NCBI GenBank assembly: GCA_000421325.1
Contig: ATWQ01000009.1
Span: 1 to 64,000, forward strand
Length of the DNA: 64,000 nucleotides
Reading direction: 5' to 3'
Source: an alpha proteobacterium SCGC AAA536-K22
GTDB taxonomy: Bacteria > Pseudomonadota > Alphaproteobacteria > Puniceispirillales > Marisalimonadaceae
In this document: positions 17,307-26,856 of the stretch, piece after piece
Layout: the number at the start of each line of letters is the position of its first letter
How positions within the stretch are numbered: the first letter of the stretch is position 1
The notes under the pieces: generated by a model
Database searches by the model: none
What the model saw: only the letters and a program-made list of their open reading frames with translations
Told to the model about the DNA's origin: nothing
Program-made: the position numbers and the translations under genes

Positions 17307-18419
17307 TTACTTATTTTTATAAAAATTTAATAATGTTTCAGCTACATCATTAGGATTTTCTTGTTGGACCCAATGTCCTGCATTTTTAAGAATATGTCTA
17401 CCATAATAATTGGTACACAAAGTATTTTCCATTATATCTAAAGCACCTGGTTTTTGAAAAATCCCCCAGTCTTTTTCTCCAGCAATAAAACATGAAGGTA
17501 TTTCAATTTTTTTATTTGAAAAAACTTTTAAGTCACTGTTTTGATTGGATGAAGTCATACATCTATACCAATTAAGAGCAGGCTGGAAAGAGTTTTTGTA
17601 AAAGCTATTTGAATAAATTTCCAACTCTTTATCACTTAACCAATTTTCGTAAGTGTTATGTTTTGGAAATTGAGACATAACTGCTTCAACCATTGTTTGA
17701 TCTAATTTCATAATGTAATATTCAGGCATTTTAGCTAGATTTTGAGCTGTCCAGGAGCCTAACTCATATGGATTATTTTCCTCCCAGTCAGCGCTTTTCA
17801 TATGATAGTAAGCTCTGAGGAACTTATGTAGTCCTTTTTTATCCAAATGCATGTCATTATTTGCCCCAGGGGTGGAGTAATACCATTGATAGTGTTTTCT
17901 TGGTGGATTTAAATTTTCTAAATTTTTATGGATTGGATCTTCATATGATAAATTACTTTCTACATTTGGCGCGCCAGTAAATGGTGCACTCATCATTACT
18001 ACTGATTTAAATATGTCAGGTCTTATCAAAGCTGATATTCCTGCAACTGACGAACCTGCGTCATGTCCCACTAATAAATCAATTTTATCAATCTTTAGGG
18101 CGCTTATTAAACTAAGTATATCTGTTGTAAGATTTAATAATCGGTACTCGGATATGTCTACATCATATTTTTTAACACCACCGGATGTGAGACCATACCC
18201 TCTCATATCAGGAGCTATAACCCTAAAGCCTTCATTAGCCAAAATTGGCATTATTTTTCGCCAACTAAAACTTAATTCAGGAAAGCCATGAAGTAAAAGA
18301 ACTGTGGGCTGACTATCAATTTTATTATTGTTCTTTGAAGCCTCTAAATAATGAACATTAAGACCCATAGAAATATCTACTTTATGAGATTTTATTATAG
18401 GATCCATTAATTCAATCAT
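17307..18419 (-). CDS. Alpha/beta hydrolase, epoxide hydrolase/haloacid dehalogenase-like
   Basis: A 370-aa alpha/beta hydrolase. HGFPE (oxyanion region), MRGYGLTS, the nucleophile elbow VGHDAGSSV with Asp as nucleophile, and NAGHWVQQENP with the catalytic His are all present. An Asp nucleophile is typical of epoxide hydrolases and fluoroacetate dehalogenases, not esterases. The cap region between the elbow and the His is longer than usual. ATG at 18419 or 18407 could both be the start. It lies 15 bp from each neighbour in a minus-strand run, suggesting co-transcription with the enolase-superfamily enzyme. Confidence 0.82.
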   Translation of the reverse strand: MIELMDPIIKSHKVDISMGLNVHYLEASKNNNKIDSQPTVLLLHGFPELSFSWRKIMPILANEGFRVIAPDMRGYGLTSGGVKKYDVDISEYRLLNLTTDILSLISALKIDKIDLLVGHDAGSSVAGISALIRPDIFKSVVMMSAPFTGAPNVESNLSYEDPIHKNLENLNPPRKHYQWYYSTPGANNDMHLDKKGLHKFLRAYYHMKSADWEENNPYELGSWTAQNLAKMPEYYIMKLDQTMVEAVMSQFPKHNTYENWLSDKELEIYSNSFYKNSFQPALNWYRCMTSSNQNSDLKVFSNKKIEIPSCFIAGEKDWGIFQKPGALDIMENTLCTNYYGRHILKNAGHWVQQENPNDVAETLLNFYKNK

Positions 18420-18434
18420 TTTATAATATCTAAA

Positions 18435-19589
18435 TTAGTTATATTTATATTTGTTAACAGTTGCCATATCTATCTGAATTCCTAAACCGGGATTTGAAGA
18501 AACATTAACCATTCCATTATCCAATTCAAGTGGATTTTGAAGCAACTCTCTTCTGAATGGATGACTTGACTGGTCATATTCTAGTATTGGAGATCGAGCA
18601 TAAATTGAATGATGTGTAGTTGGTATAGAAGCAATAACTTGAATAGACGCAGCTTGTGCAACTGCAGAGCCCCATACATGTGGGTTTACTTCTACGCCAA
18701 AACTTTGAGCTAAATTGATAATATGTCTTGCACCAGATATGCCTCCACATGACCCAATATCTGGTTGAGCAATATCGATTGCTCCACTTTCAAAAATAGA
18801 TCTAAACCCGTATAAAGTATGCTCATTTTCACCACCTGCAATTGGTATATTTAGTTTCGATCTTAACTCTACATAACCTTTTACATCTTCGGGCGTTACA
18901 GGTTCTTCGTACCAACGTAAATTATAATCTTTAAGGGCTTGTCCTAAAAGTAATGCTTCTGATCTTCCATAAGCATGATTGGTATCAATCATTAATGTAA
19001 CATTTTTATTTTCCAATACATTATATATAGCTTCCATACATTTAATGTCGTCTTGCAGACCAAATCCCAGTTTAACTTTCATATGATCAAATTTATTTTC
19101 ATAATGTGATAGTGCTTCTTCAGCTAGTCTTTTTGCTTCTCCTTGACCTTTAATTCTATAAAAACCTGTAGCATAAGGTTTTATTTTTGTTCTAAAAGCT
19201 CCACCTAATAATTGATAAATAGGTTGGTTATGATATTTTCCTAATATATCCCATAGTGCGATATCTATGGCACTAATACCTGATATTACAGATCCTTTTC
19301 TTCCAAAGTCTCTTGTAGCGTTATACATTTTGTGCCACAGAACCTCTATATCCAAAGGAGATTCTTCTACAAGTAATGGTTTTAAGGCAGTTTCAATAAC
19401 TGCAGCTGAAATTTCTGGAGGTTCCAAGCCTTGACAAAAAGCTTCTCCCCAACCTGTAATCCCATCATTAGTTTTTATCTCTACAAGTGTTGCAGATCTT
19501 TTTTTAACCCAACCTTGTGAAAATGCAAAAGGGATATCCAAATCTGATTTGATTACATGAACAATTATATCTTTAATTTTTAAACTCAT
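18435..19589 (-). CDS. Mandelate racemase/muconate lactonizing enzyme family protein (enolase superfamily)
   Basis: A 384-aa member of the mandelate-racemase subgroup. The KxK base motif is in HMKVKLGFG; the three metal ligands lie in LMIDTNHAYG, WYEEPV and IAGGENEH; the His-Asp dyad is in AQPDIGS and NPHVWGSA. These residues predict alpha-proton abstraction from a carboxylate, as in sugar-acid dehydratases, racemases or the galactarolactone cycloisomerase. GGGGGA five bases before the ATG at 19589 supports the shorter start over 19601. A sugar-acid substrate fits the neighbourhood, but identity is not resolved. Confidence 0.87.
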   Translation of the reverse strand: MSLKIKDIIVHVIKSDLDIPFAFSQGWVKKRSATLVEIKTNDGITGWGEAFCQGLEPPEISAAVIETALKPLLVEESPLDIEVLWHKMYNATRDFGRKGSVISGISAIDIALWDILGKYHNQPIYQLLGGAFRTKIKPYATGFYRIKGQGEAKRLAEEALSHYENKFDHMKVKLGFGLQDDIKCMEAIYNVLENKNVTLMIDTNHAYGRSEALLLGQALKDYNLRWYEEPVTPEDVKGYVELRSKLNIPIAGGENEHTLYGFRSIFESGAIDIAQPDIGSCGGISGARHIINLAQSFGVEVNPHVWGSAVAQAASIQVIASIPTTHHSIYARSPILEYDQSSHPFRRELLQNPLELDNGMVNVSSNPGLGIQIDMATVNKYKYN

Positions 19590-19646
19590 TAAATCCCCCA
19601 TTTATCTAATTTAACAACGTAATAAATTTTAATTTAAATAAATTAT

Positions 19647-20186
19647 TTATTTAATTTTAATTCTTCCTCTCAAAGTAAGTGGAAGTTGACAAAGCATAAA
19701 TATTCCAATTAAAGGAGTTAATATAAAAACTTTTATGAAAACCCAGTCTTCAGTTTCTAAGTTTCTCCAAGCCATTTCATTTATAATTGTAAGAAATAAA
19801 AAAAATAATCCCCATCTTAAACTTAATTTATACCAAGTATCGTCATTAAGGAAAAACTGAGAACCAAAAAATTGTTTCATCATTGCCTTTTTATTTATAA
19901 TTCCTATTAATAAAACAGAGCTAAAAAAGCCGTTGAATATAGTTGGTTGTATTTTTACAAATTGATCATCATCAAACATATAAGCAAATAGTGTAAAAAG
20001 AGCAGACATACAAATTGCAAAAATTTGAAACTTAGAAATTCTTTTCTCTAATACATAAAAAGTAGCCATTACAAATAAACTTAACAGTAATGAAATAAAG
20101 GCAGCTATAATTAGATTATAATACTGAGACCCAATAAAAAAACCAGATATGGGTACAATTTCAAAAAAAAACGCACTTAGACGCAT
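19647..20186 (-). CDS. yciB: Inner-membrane protein YciB / intracellular septation protein A
   Basis: A 179-aa membrane protein with about five hydrophobic segments. Family landmarks are DDDQFVKIQPTIFNG near the middle and LSLRWGLFFLFLTIINEMAW near residues 125-144. YciB/IspZ affects cell envelope synthesis and division in enterobacteria. The gene starts a tight group with the chalcone-isomerase-like gene (13-bp gap) and the DUF3833 lipoprotein, all minus. The setting among catabolic genes is unusual. Confidence 0.88.
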   Translation of the reverse strand: MRLSAFFFEIVPISGFFIGSQYYNLIIAAFISLLLSLFVMATFYVLEKRISKFQIFAICMSALFTLFAYMFDDDQFVKIQPTIFNGFFSSVLLIGIINKKAMMKQFFGSQFFLNDDTWYKLSLRWGLFFLFLTIINEMAWRNLETEDWVFIKVFILTPLIGIFMLCQLPLTLRGRIKIK

Positions 20187-20198
20187 TTGACGCTTTCC

Positions 20199-20750
20199 CT
20201 AATTATTTTTACCTAAAAGCGATTTAGTAAAATTTGGATTTTGACTATCTTCTCTAAGCCATATATTAAAAAAACTATTAATAAATTTAATATCTTTAGA
20301 GGTTAGTATTTTCTTACCTTCAAAAAAAAGTTCTGCTGAATTTTTTGTTTTTATTCCAACAAAAATGCTTCCAACTTTTGTCTTCTTATAAGTTTTATTA
20401 AATAAAACTTTCAATCTTTTTAATTTTTTTTGGGTTAAGTTTTCTTGTTTTTCAAATTCATTAATTGTTTCTTTGACTAACCTTTCTTTTTTAATCACTT
20501 TATTATATTTCAAAATTAGAATAAATTCTTCATTATTAAATTGCCCTGTTTCAGTTATTAAAACTGCATCGTAAATATCCCAAAATAAATAACTGTAGTT
20601 TGCTGTTCCAACAACTTTGTATTTGGGCATTACTTTAGCGATTATATTTTTTGTATTTGTATCAAATAAAACTTTATTGATTTCTTGAGCAAATCCAAAA
20701 GATATAAAGTTAAAAATACTTAAAAGAAAGATTGGAAACTTTAATAACAC
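20199..20750 (-). CDS. Exported chalcone-isomerase-like domain protein
   Basis: A 183-aa protein with an N-terminal signal peptide (about residues 1-21, ending FGFA before QEINKV). The segment VVGTANYSYLFWDIYDAVLI (residues about 45-64) is the hallmark of the bacterial chalcone-isomerase-like family (Chalcone_3), a fatty-acid-binding-like fold of unknown role. The start codon is GTG at 20750, 6 bp after the stop of the DUF3833 gene. It is periplasmic or envelope-associated. In other proteobacteria this family often accompanies DUF3833 and lipid-modifying genes. Confidence 0.78.
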   Translation of the reverse strand: MLLKFPIFLLSIFNFISFGFAQEINKVLFDTNTKNIIAKVMPKYKVVGTANYSYLFWDIYDAVLITETGQFNNEEFILILKYNKVIKKERLVKETINEFEKQENLTQKKLKRLKVLFNKTYKKTKVGSIFVGIKTKNSAELFFEGKKILTSKDIKFINSFFNIWLREDSQNPNFTKSLLGKNN

Positions 20751-20756
20751 GATATT

Positions 20757-21362
20757 TTACCAATTCTTCAAATTCAGTGGACCAATTTTATTGGCAGTTT
20801 TCCCCCTTAGAAATACTAGAGTTACAGAACCAATATTAATTCCAAACTTACTGACATAAGCTCTATTAATAGCTAAATCCTCACTTTGTTTATAAATCCA
20901 ATCATTAAAATGAACTTTTATATCATTTCCCTTAATGTTCAAGTAAATATCATATGACCAGTTGAGAGCATTACCAGAAATCGAACCTGAAGCTTTACCC
21001 TCAACGTCATCAGCTTGACCTTCATAAATTATTTTTTGATTATTATCTATCTTCTTTTCAATTTTCCATATGCGCTTCGCTTGCTCACCATCGTCATATA
21101 AAAAATCTTCATCTAAAGTAAGAATTTGATTGTCGATCTTTCCATTAATATTTACTCGAAATTGTCTCTTTAGATTACCAAATCTATCTTCAAATATTCC
21201 ATATGCAATTGTCTCTCCTGCAAAAAATTCGAACAAATCAAGTTTCGGGGTGTTATTTTGAAATTCTTTCATGTCAGTCTGAGAGCATCCTGTAAATAAT
21301 AATATAATAAAAAGGGTTAAATAAGAACTTAAATTACACATAATTTTATTAATAGATAACAA
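20757..21362 (-). CDS. DUF3833-family lipoprotein
   Basis: A 201-aa predicted lipoprotein with hydrophobic signal region (residues about 10-24) and a lipobox-like LLFTGC at about residues 21-26. The body shows FFAGETIAYGIFEDRFGN, DDGEQAKRIWKI and GNALNWSYDIYL, all DUF3833 landmarks. The TTG at 21362 is chosen because AGGAG lies six bases upstream; the internal ATG at 21341 has no ribosome site. Likely anchored in the envelope and expressed with the chalcone-isomerase-like and YciB genes. Function unknown. Confidence 0.8.
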   Translation of the reverse strand: MLSINKIMCNLSSYLTLFIILLFTGCSQTDMKEFQNNTPKLDLFEFFAGETIAYGIFEDRFGNLKRQFRVNINGKIDNQILTLDEDFLYDDGEQAKRIWKIEKKIDNNQKIIYEGQADDVEGKASGSISGNALNWSYDIYLNIKGNDIKVHFNDWIYKQSEDLAINRAYVSKFGINIGSVTLVFLRGKTANKIGPLNLKNW

Positions 21363-21418
21363 TCCAAACTCCTAAATCTTTATATTAAATAAAGCTACTT
21401 ATATTTAACTTTTAATTA

Positions 21419-22450
21419 TTAACAAGTTTTTTGAAGAGACTTTTTTGCATTTAACTTAAATTCGTCTGCGAATAATTCATAAGATTGTATTCTTGCTTTT
21501 TCACTATGGCACCAAGTCAAAATTGCAATTTCATCTATATCATTGTTTTTTGCTAAATTTGCAATTTTCTCTTTAGTGTTGCCAATTTCTCCAACAAGAG
21601 AATTTTGAAACATTAATTCGTAATGTTCTTGCCAATTATTTTCTTTGATTATATTTAAAGCATTGTCGGGATCAGTTATTGGACCAAGATGACCATAGTT
21701 TCTGCCAATTTTCCATGCTGCCCTGGAAGCAAACAGATATTTAGCTTCTTTTTCTGTTTTAGCAGTCAAAGCCCATAAGCAAACGTTAACGATTGGTTTA
21801 TTAAAATTTTTGCTTGGGCGAAATTCTGATTTATAAAGATCAATAGCATTTTTCATTCCTTGTCCATCTGTTATGAAATGGGCAAAACAATATGGTATCC
21901 CAAGATATGCAGCAAGTTGTGCTCCATAATTTGAAGTTCCCAACATCCAAACTTCCGGATAGGTTTCAGACTCAGGTTGGGCGATTAAATGTCTAAATGG
22001 ATGACCTTCTAAAGGTTTTTCATTTGATACCCAAGCCATTAAATCTCTTACGTTACCTGGAAATTGTTCACTATCTTCTCGACTGTTTGGGTTTAAGGCT
22101 AGTGCGGTTCTACCATCTGATCCAGGTGCTCTACCAAGTCCTAAGTCAATTCTTCCAGGAGCAATCGCTTCTAAAACTCTAAACTGTTCAGCAACTTTAA
22201 AAGGTGCATAATGGGGTAACATAATACCTGCACTCCCAATTCGAATTGTTTTAGTTTTAGTTGCAATAGCAGCCATTAAGACTTCTGGTGCACTTCCTAT
22301 TATGGTTGGATGATTATGATGTTCTGAGACCCAAAATCTTTTATAACCAAGTTTTTCTGCTTTGACAGCTAGATTAATACTATCTTGAATAGTATGATTT
22401 TGGGGCTTTCCTTCTACTGAAACAGATTGTTCTAAGATAGATACTTGCAT
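21419..22450 (-). CDS. Luciferase-like (LLM) flavin-dependent monooxygenase
   Basis: A 343-aa TIM-barrel flavin enzyme of the bacterial luciferase family. RFWVSEHHNHPTIIGSAPE near residues 38-56 and RIDLGLGRAPGSDGRTALAL near 121-140 are typical of the MsnO8/YhbW group. GAGG eight bases before the ATG at 22450 supports the start. Family members oxidise diverse substrates with FMNH2 and O2; none can be assigned here. It follows the TIM-barrel hydrolase gene by 24 bp in the same direction, so the two may act in sequence. Confidence 0.87.
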   Translation of the reverse strand: MQVSILEQSVSVEGKPQNHTIQDSINLAVKAEKLGYKRFWVSEHHNHPTIIGSAPEVLMAAIATKTKTIRIGSAGIMLPHYAPFKVAEQFRVLEAIAPGRIDLGLGRAPGSDGRTALALNPNSREDSEQFPGNVRDLMAWVSNEKPLEGHPFRHLIAQPESETYPEVWMLGTSNYGAQLAAYLGIPYCFAHFITDGQGMKNAIDLYKSEFRPSKNFNKPIVNVCLWALTAKTEKEAKYLFASRAAWKIGRNYGHLGPITDPDNALNIIKENNWQEHYELMFQNSLVGEIGNTKEKIANLAKNNDIDEIAILTWCHSEKARIQSYELFADEFKLNAKKSLQKTC

Positions 22451-22474
22451 TTAATTAACCTCAATATTCAATCA

Positions 22475-23518
22475 TCATAATTTTATCTTATATATTCTGG
22501 CTGCATTTTCATAAAATAATTTATTTTTTTCTTCGTCCGACATATCCTTGGAAATTAATTTAAATGCATTCCATAAAGATCCATAACTGCAAGATCCTTT
22601 ATCAACAGGAAAATTGCTCTCATACATACATTTATCAACTCCAAACATATTAATTGTTTCATAAATCCATGGCTTCCAAACTTCTGACAAATCTTTTGAA
22701 TGTGGTGGCATAGAGTTTAAATGGAATTTAGCACCATTTACAGCCATTCCTAAACCGCCTAGTTTTACATTTATATTCGGTAATCTAGACAACCTCATCA
22801 TTGCTGATCTCCATTCCCTATGAGTTAGGGCTTGTTTATCTTCATATTCTCCTAAGTGAATAGGTCCACCAATGTGATTTAAAATAATATTTAAATCTGG
22901 AAGTGCTCTAGCTATTTTTTCCATTTCATGAAGTTGGGTATGATAGATCCAAAAGTCTAATGACAAACCTGCTTTTTGAAGGCATCTTGCCCCTTCAATA
23001 AAATTAGGATGCAGCATGAGATTGAGGTCTGATTTTACTGCACCTGATGTTATTCTTGGATCTGCATGAGAAGCTAAAAGCATTCTTATGCCTTTAAGTC
23101 TTCCATCGCTAATACCTAATGCTTTTTCAATTACAGGCTCGAGCTTTTTACCAAAGGTAAGGTCTAATGAACCAATAATGGATGAGTTTACTTTAACTTC
23201 ATTGTTGATAATAAGATCGCTTCTTTTAGCTTCCTTAGTTGCAAATTCTATCTCAGCTAGAGGGCTGAATTCAGCAGGCCCATCTTTTGAGTATATTACT
23301 GTATTTGATGAACTCATTATGTATACTGTTGCTTTGATATTATGTCCTGATAATTTGATATCTTCTAATAATTCTTCTACATAATATCTACCAAATCCTA
23401 CATCCCAAAGATGGTGATGTGGGTCAATAATGGGCATTTCAGGTGCTATTGGTTCTTCAACTATTTGACTTAACCAGTCATTTTTCACTTCTAAATGAGG
23501 AGATGTTATTTTTTTCAT
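22475..23518 (-). CDS. Amidohydrolase-family TIM-barrel hydrolase (lactonase-like)
   Basis: A 347-aa amidohydrolase (Amidohydro_2). The metal motif IIDPHHHLWD is near residues 30-39, later His sites occur in ASHADPRI and NHIGGPIH, and the terminal Asp-containing part reads YESNFPVDKGS. This branch contains lactonases (for example 2-pyrone-4,6-dicarboxylate or L-rhamnono/fucono-lactone hydrolases) and many proteins of unknown function. It heads a minus-strand unit with the LLM gene and is divergent from the TauD-family gene across 127 bp. Confidence 0.83.
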   Translation of the reverse strand: MKKITSPHLEVKNDWLSQIVEEPIAPEMPIIDPHHHLWDVGFGRYYVEELLEDIKLSGHNIKATVYIMSSSNTVIYSKDGPAEFSPLAEIEFATKEAKRSDLIINNEVKVNSSIIGSLDLTFGKKLEPVIEKALGISDGRLKGIRMLLASHADPRITSGAVKSDLNLMLHPNFIEGARCLQKAGLSLDFWIYHTQLHEMEKIARALPDLNIILNHIGGPIHLGEYEDKQALTHREWRSAMMRLSRLPNINVKLGGLGMAVNGAKFHLNSMPPHSKDLSEVWKPWIYETINMFGVDKCMYESNFPVDKGSCSYGSLWNAFKLISKDMSDEEKNKLFYENAARIYKIKL

Positions 23519-23645
23519 TAAAATTACTTTGTAATAATTGAAATAAATTTGTTTTTATTTATCATTTAAAATTATTGCCGTTAAATTTTTTAAGTGCAAA
23601 TAATTTCTTTTAAGTTTCTTTATTTTTAGGGGATCGTTTTACAAT

Positions 23646-24509
23646 ATGAATATACATTTTAATAAAAAGAAAGATTTCCAATTTATTGAAGTTTATCCTA
23701 CTGCTGGAGCGTTGGGCGCTCAAATAGAAAATGTAAACCTTTCAGAAGATTTGTCGGAAGAAGTTGTTAAAGAGATTTATGAAGCTTTATTAACTTATCA
23801 AGTTATATTTTTTAGAAATCAAGAATTTGATCCAAAATCTCAAAAAGCTTTTGCAAAAAAAATTGGGAAGCCAATTGTCTACCCATTTGTAAAAAGTTTA
23901 GAAGATTTTCCTGAAATTACTCCAATATTAAAAAAAGAGACCGATGTTAATAATTTTGGAGGAATTTGGCATAGTGATACTACGTATCAAGATGAACCTC
24001 CAATGGGTACTATGTTATATGGCATTGAAGTACCTCAATTTGGCGGGGACACTGAGTGGTCTAATCAGTACCTTGCTTATGAAAGTTTATCAGATGGAAT
24101 GAAAAAGTTTTTAGATACTTTAGAAGCTGTAAATATCTCTGGAAAGGCCAGAGTTGCTAAAACCAGATCTGATATTATGAAACATGCCTCAGTCGGCTTG
24201 AAAGGCGACGAGTTAAAAGCAATTCATCCTGTAGTTAGGACTCACCCAGAAACTAAAAAGAAATCATTATATGTAAATGAAGCCCATACTACTAATTTTA
24301 TTGGTATGACTGAAGAAGAAAGTACACCTATTCTAGATTTTTTGTTCAAACATCAAATTAAGTCTGAGTTTACATGTCGATTCCAATGGAAACCTGGTTC
24401 TGTAGCAATATGGGATAATAGATGCACAATGCACAACCCAATTAATGATTATCATGGCCAAAAAAGATTAATGCATAGAATTACATTTGCAGGTGATAAA
24501 CCAATGTAA
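23646..24509 (+). CDS. TauD/TfdA-family 2-oxoglutarate-dependent dioxygenase
   Basis: A 287-aa Fe(II)/2-oxoglutarate dioxygenase. The iron ligands are His and Asp in WHSDTTYQDEPPMG (near residues 107-120) and the distal His in WDNRCTMH; Arg in MHRITFAGD binds 2-oxoglutarate. Relatives oxidise taurine, 2,4-D, alkyl sulfates or small carboxylates. It leads a plus-strand run with a cupin (20-bp gap) and a DsbA-like isomerase, so it probably starts a three-step pathway on an unknown aromatic, sulfonated or ether compound. Confidence 0.87.
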   Translation: MNIHFNKKKDFQFIEVYPTAGALGAQIENVNLSEDLSEEVVKEIYEALLTYQVIFFRNQEFDPKSQKAFAKKIGKPIVYPFVKSLEDFPEITPILKKETDVNNFGGIWHSDTTYQDEPPMGTMLYGIEVPQFGGDTEWSNQYLAYESLSDGMKKFLDTLEAVNISGKARVAKTRSDIMKHASVGLKGDELKAIHPVVRTHPETKKKSLYVNEAHTTNFIGMTEEESTPILDFLFKHQIKSEFTCRFQWKPGSVAIWDNRCTMHNPINDYHGQKRLMHRITFAGDKPM

Positions 24510-24529
24510 TTTATTTAATGGAGAAAAGA

Positions 24530-24898
24530 ATGTCACAGAAAAATTATTTTAATAACGTTAATGACGAAAATACTGGAATAAAAAGAATATTGGGTGAGGG
24601 TATTTCAACTAGGATATTTTGTGGAGATCAAGCAATGCTGTCAATTGTAACAATTGAACCCAATGCAAAAGGAAAAATACACTCTCATTCTCAAGAACAA
24701 TGGGGGTTTTTGATAGAGGGATCGGGTGTGAGAATTCAAGGAAATGAAGAGATTGAAATTAATAAAGGTGATTTTTGGCAAACACCTGGTGGCGTTGATC
24801 ATGGAATTATTGGAGGACCTGAAGGAGCTAAAGTATTGGATGTTTTTAGTCCTCCAAGAGATGAATACAAAGTTGAAGGTTCAGGATTTGGTAATTAG
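24530..24898 (+). CDS. Small single-domain cupin protein
   Basis: A 122-aa cupin. GKIHSHSQEQWGFLIEGSG carries the first motif with two His and a downstream Gln/Glu, and TPGGVDHGIIGG the second motif His. The start at 24530 is preceded by GGAG six bases upstream; ATG at 24518 overlaps that ribosome site and is unlikely. It could be an isomerase, dioxygenase or metal-binding accessory of the dioxygenase encoded just upstream. Function not assignable from sequence. Confidence 0.8.
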   Translation: MSQKNYFNNVNDENTGIKRILGEGISTRIFCGDQAMLSIVTIEPNAKGKIHSHSQEQWGFLIEGSGVRIQGNEEIEINKGDFWQTPGGVDHGIIGGPEGAKVLDVFSPPRDEYKVEGSGFGN

Positions 24899-24914
24899 TT
24901 AAAAAGAGTAAAAG

Positions 24915-25523
24915 ATGATTAAAGTTGATTATTTTATGAGCCATGGAAGTCCTTGGACTTTTCTTGGTCACAATCGGATTAATAACATAGTAAAACAATT
25001 TAATGTCCAACTAAATATGTATCCTGTGAACTATGGAGAAATTTTTCCTGTTAGCGGCGGGCTTCCTGTTTTCAAAAGACCTTTACAAAGACAAAAAATA
25101 CGTTTGCAAGAATTAAAAAGATGGGCACAATTTCTTAAGATAAACCTCACTCCTGAGCCTAAATTTTTTCCATCAAAATCTTTGTTGCCTTCTTTATTGA
25201 TAATTGCTGCTAAAATAATGAAAACTAATAAAGATTTTGAATTAGCAAGTAACATAATGAATGCATTATGGGTTGAAGAGCTACATGTCGATGATGAAAA
25301 CACTCTAAAAAATATTATGAACAAATTAGAATTAGATTCTGAAGTCCTTTTATCTTTTGCTAAAAGTCAAGAATGTGAGAATATTTTCAAAGAATATACT
25401 AAGATTGCAATTGAAAAGAATGTTTTTGGAGCTCCAACTTATATAATTGAGGATCAGGTTTACTGGGGACAAGATAGATTGGATTTTATTGAGAGGCATT
25501 TGTTAAAGTTAACTAAATCTTAA
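24915..25523 (+). CDS. DsbA-like thioredoxin-fold protein, 2-hydroxychromene-2-carboxylate isomerase family
   Basis: A 202-aa kappa-GST/DsbA-fold protein. It starts with VDYFMSHGSPWTFLG, where Ser replaces the CxxC of disulfide oxidoreductases, and ends with VFGAPTYIIEDQVYWGQDRL, the family signature. Relatives are glutathione-dependent isomerases of aromatic ring-cleavage products. Third gene of the TauD-cupin run, 16 bp after the cupin; the acyl-CoA dehydrogenase follows 61 bp later. This supports an aromatic-like or unsaturated substrate, but it is inference. Confidence 0.82.
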   Translation: MIKVDYFMSHGSPWTFLGHNRINNIVKQFNVQLNMYPVNYGEIFPVSGGLPVFKRPLQRQKIRLQELKRWAQFLKINLTPEPKFFPSKSLLPSLLIIAAKIMKTNKDFELASNIMNALWVEELHVDDENTLKNIMNKLELDSEVLLSFAKSQECENIFKEYTKIAIEKNVFGAPTYIIEDQVYWGQDRLDFIERHLLKLTKS

Positions 25524-25584
25524 TAAATGTTGTCTTTATCTATATATTTAAGTAAAACAAACATATTTTAACCAAGGAAAAATC

Positions 25585-26826
25585 ATGGACACAAGTCTTA
25601 ATACTAACGACAAAAATATTGTTGATTTAAAAAACACAAAAGCTTCTAAACCTAAATTTAATTGGGAAGATCCTTTGTTGTTGGATACCTTAATTTCTGA
25701 AGAAGAGCATCTAATAAAATCAACTGCTCATGATTATGCTAAATCAAAACTGTTACCAAGAGTAGAAGAAGCTTTTTTAGATGAGGTAACAGATAAAGAG
25801 ATTTTTAGAGAAATGGGAGAACTTGGCCTTTTAGGAATTACTATTCCTGAAATGTATGGCTGTGCAGGAGCTTCATATGTCTCCTACGGACTTGTAGCAA
25901 GAGAAGTCGAGAGAATAGATTCAGGATATAGATCTATGATGTCAGTTCAGTCATCATTAGTTATGCATCCAATTTACTCATATGGAAGTGAAGAGCAGAG
26001 ACAAAAATATTTGCCTGGATTGGCTTCGGGTAAATTAATTGGTTGTTTCGGTTTGACTGAACCTGACGCAGGCTCTGATCCAAGCTCTATGAAAACAACT
26101 GCAACTAAAGTTCAAGGTGGATATTCTTTATCTGGTTCCAAAATGTGGATATCTAATTCTCCAATAGCAGATGTTTTTGTGGTTTGGGCCAAATCAAAGG
26201 AACATGGAGATGCTATAAAAGGATTTATTCTTGAAAAGGAAATGAATGGATTAACAGCCCCTAAAATAAAAGGGAAATTATCACTGCGTGCTTCAATAAC
26301 TGGTGAAATTGTGATGGATAACGTTTTTGTTCCTGATGAAAATATATTACCTAATATTACTGGATTAAAAGGGCCGTTTGGTTGTTTGAACAGAGCCAGA
26401 TACGGTATAGCTTGGGGAGTAATGGGAGCAGCAGAAGATTGTTGGTTTAGAGCGCGTCAATATACATTAGATAGAAAACAATTTGGAAAGCCACTTGCTG
26501 CAACTCAATTAATTCAAAAAAAATTAGCTGATATGCAAACTGAAATCACTTTAGGTTTAAGCGCTGCTTTGCAAGTTGGTAGAATGTTTGATCAAGGTAA
26601 TTTAGCTCCAGAGTCTATATCTCTTATTAAGAGAAACAACTGTGGTAAAGCACTGGATATTGCAAGAATGTCTAGAGATATGCACGGTGGTAATGGAATT
26701 CATGCTGAGTATCAAGTTATGAGGCATTTAATGAACCTTGAGACTGTAAATACATACGAGGGAACTCATGATGTTCACGCTCTAATTCTTGGTAGGGCAC
26801 AAACTGGTATTCAAGCATTTTTTTAA
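25585..26826 (+). CDS. gcdH: Acyl-CoA dehydrogenase, glutaryl-CoA dehydrogenase type
   Basis: A 413-aa flavoenzyme. The features [20 protein letters not shown] (substrate Arg), [16 protein letters not shown] (FAD/substrate loop) and the catalytic Glu in [16 protein letters not shown] match glutaryl-CoA dehydrogenases, which oxidise and decarboxylate glutaryl-CoA to crotonyl-CoA in lysine and aromatic catabolism. AAGGA before the ATG is a good ribosome site. It may be co-transcribed with the three upstream genes (61-bp gap). Other short-chain dicarboxyl-CoA substrates are possible. Confidence 0.85.
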   Translation: MDTSLNTNDKNIVDLKNTKASKPKFNWEDPLLLDTLISEEEHLIKSTAHDYAKSKLLPRVEEAFLDEVTDKEIFREMGELGLLGITIPEMYGCAGASYVSYGLVAREVERIDSGYRSMMSVQSSLVMHPIYSYGSEEQRQKYLPGLASGKLIGCFGLTEPDAGSDPSSMKTTATKVQGGYSLSGSKMWISNSPIADVFVVWAKSKEHGDAIKGFILEKEMNGLTAPKIKGKLSLRASITGEIVMDNVFVPDENILPNITGLKGPFGCLNRARYGIAWGVMGAAEDCWFRARQYTLDRKQFGKPLAATQLIQKKLADMQTEITLGLSAALQVGRMFDQGNLAPESISLIKRNNCGKALDIARMSRDMHGGNGIHAEYQVMRHLMNLETVNTYEGTHDVHALILGRAQTGIQAFF

Positions 26827-26856
26827 GAACATACTCTAATAAAAAAAAGATTTATA

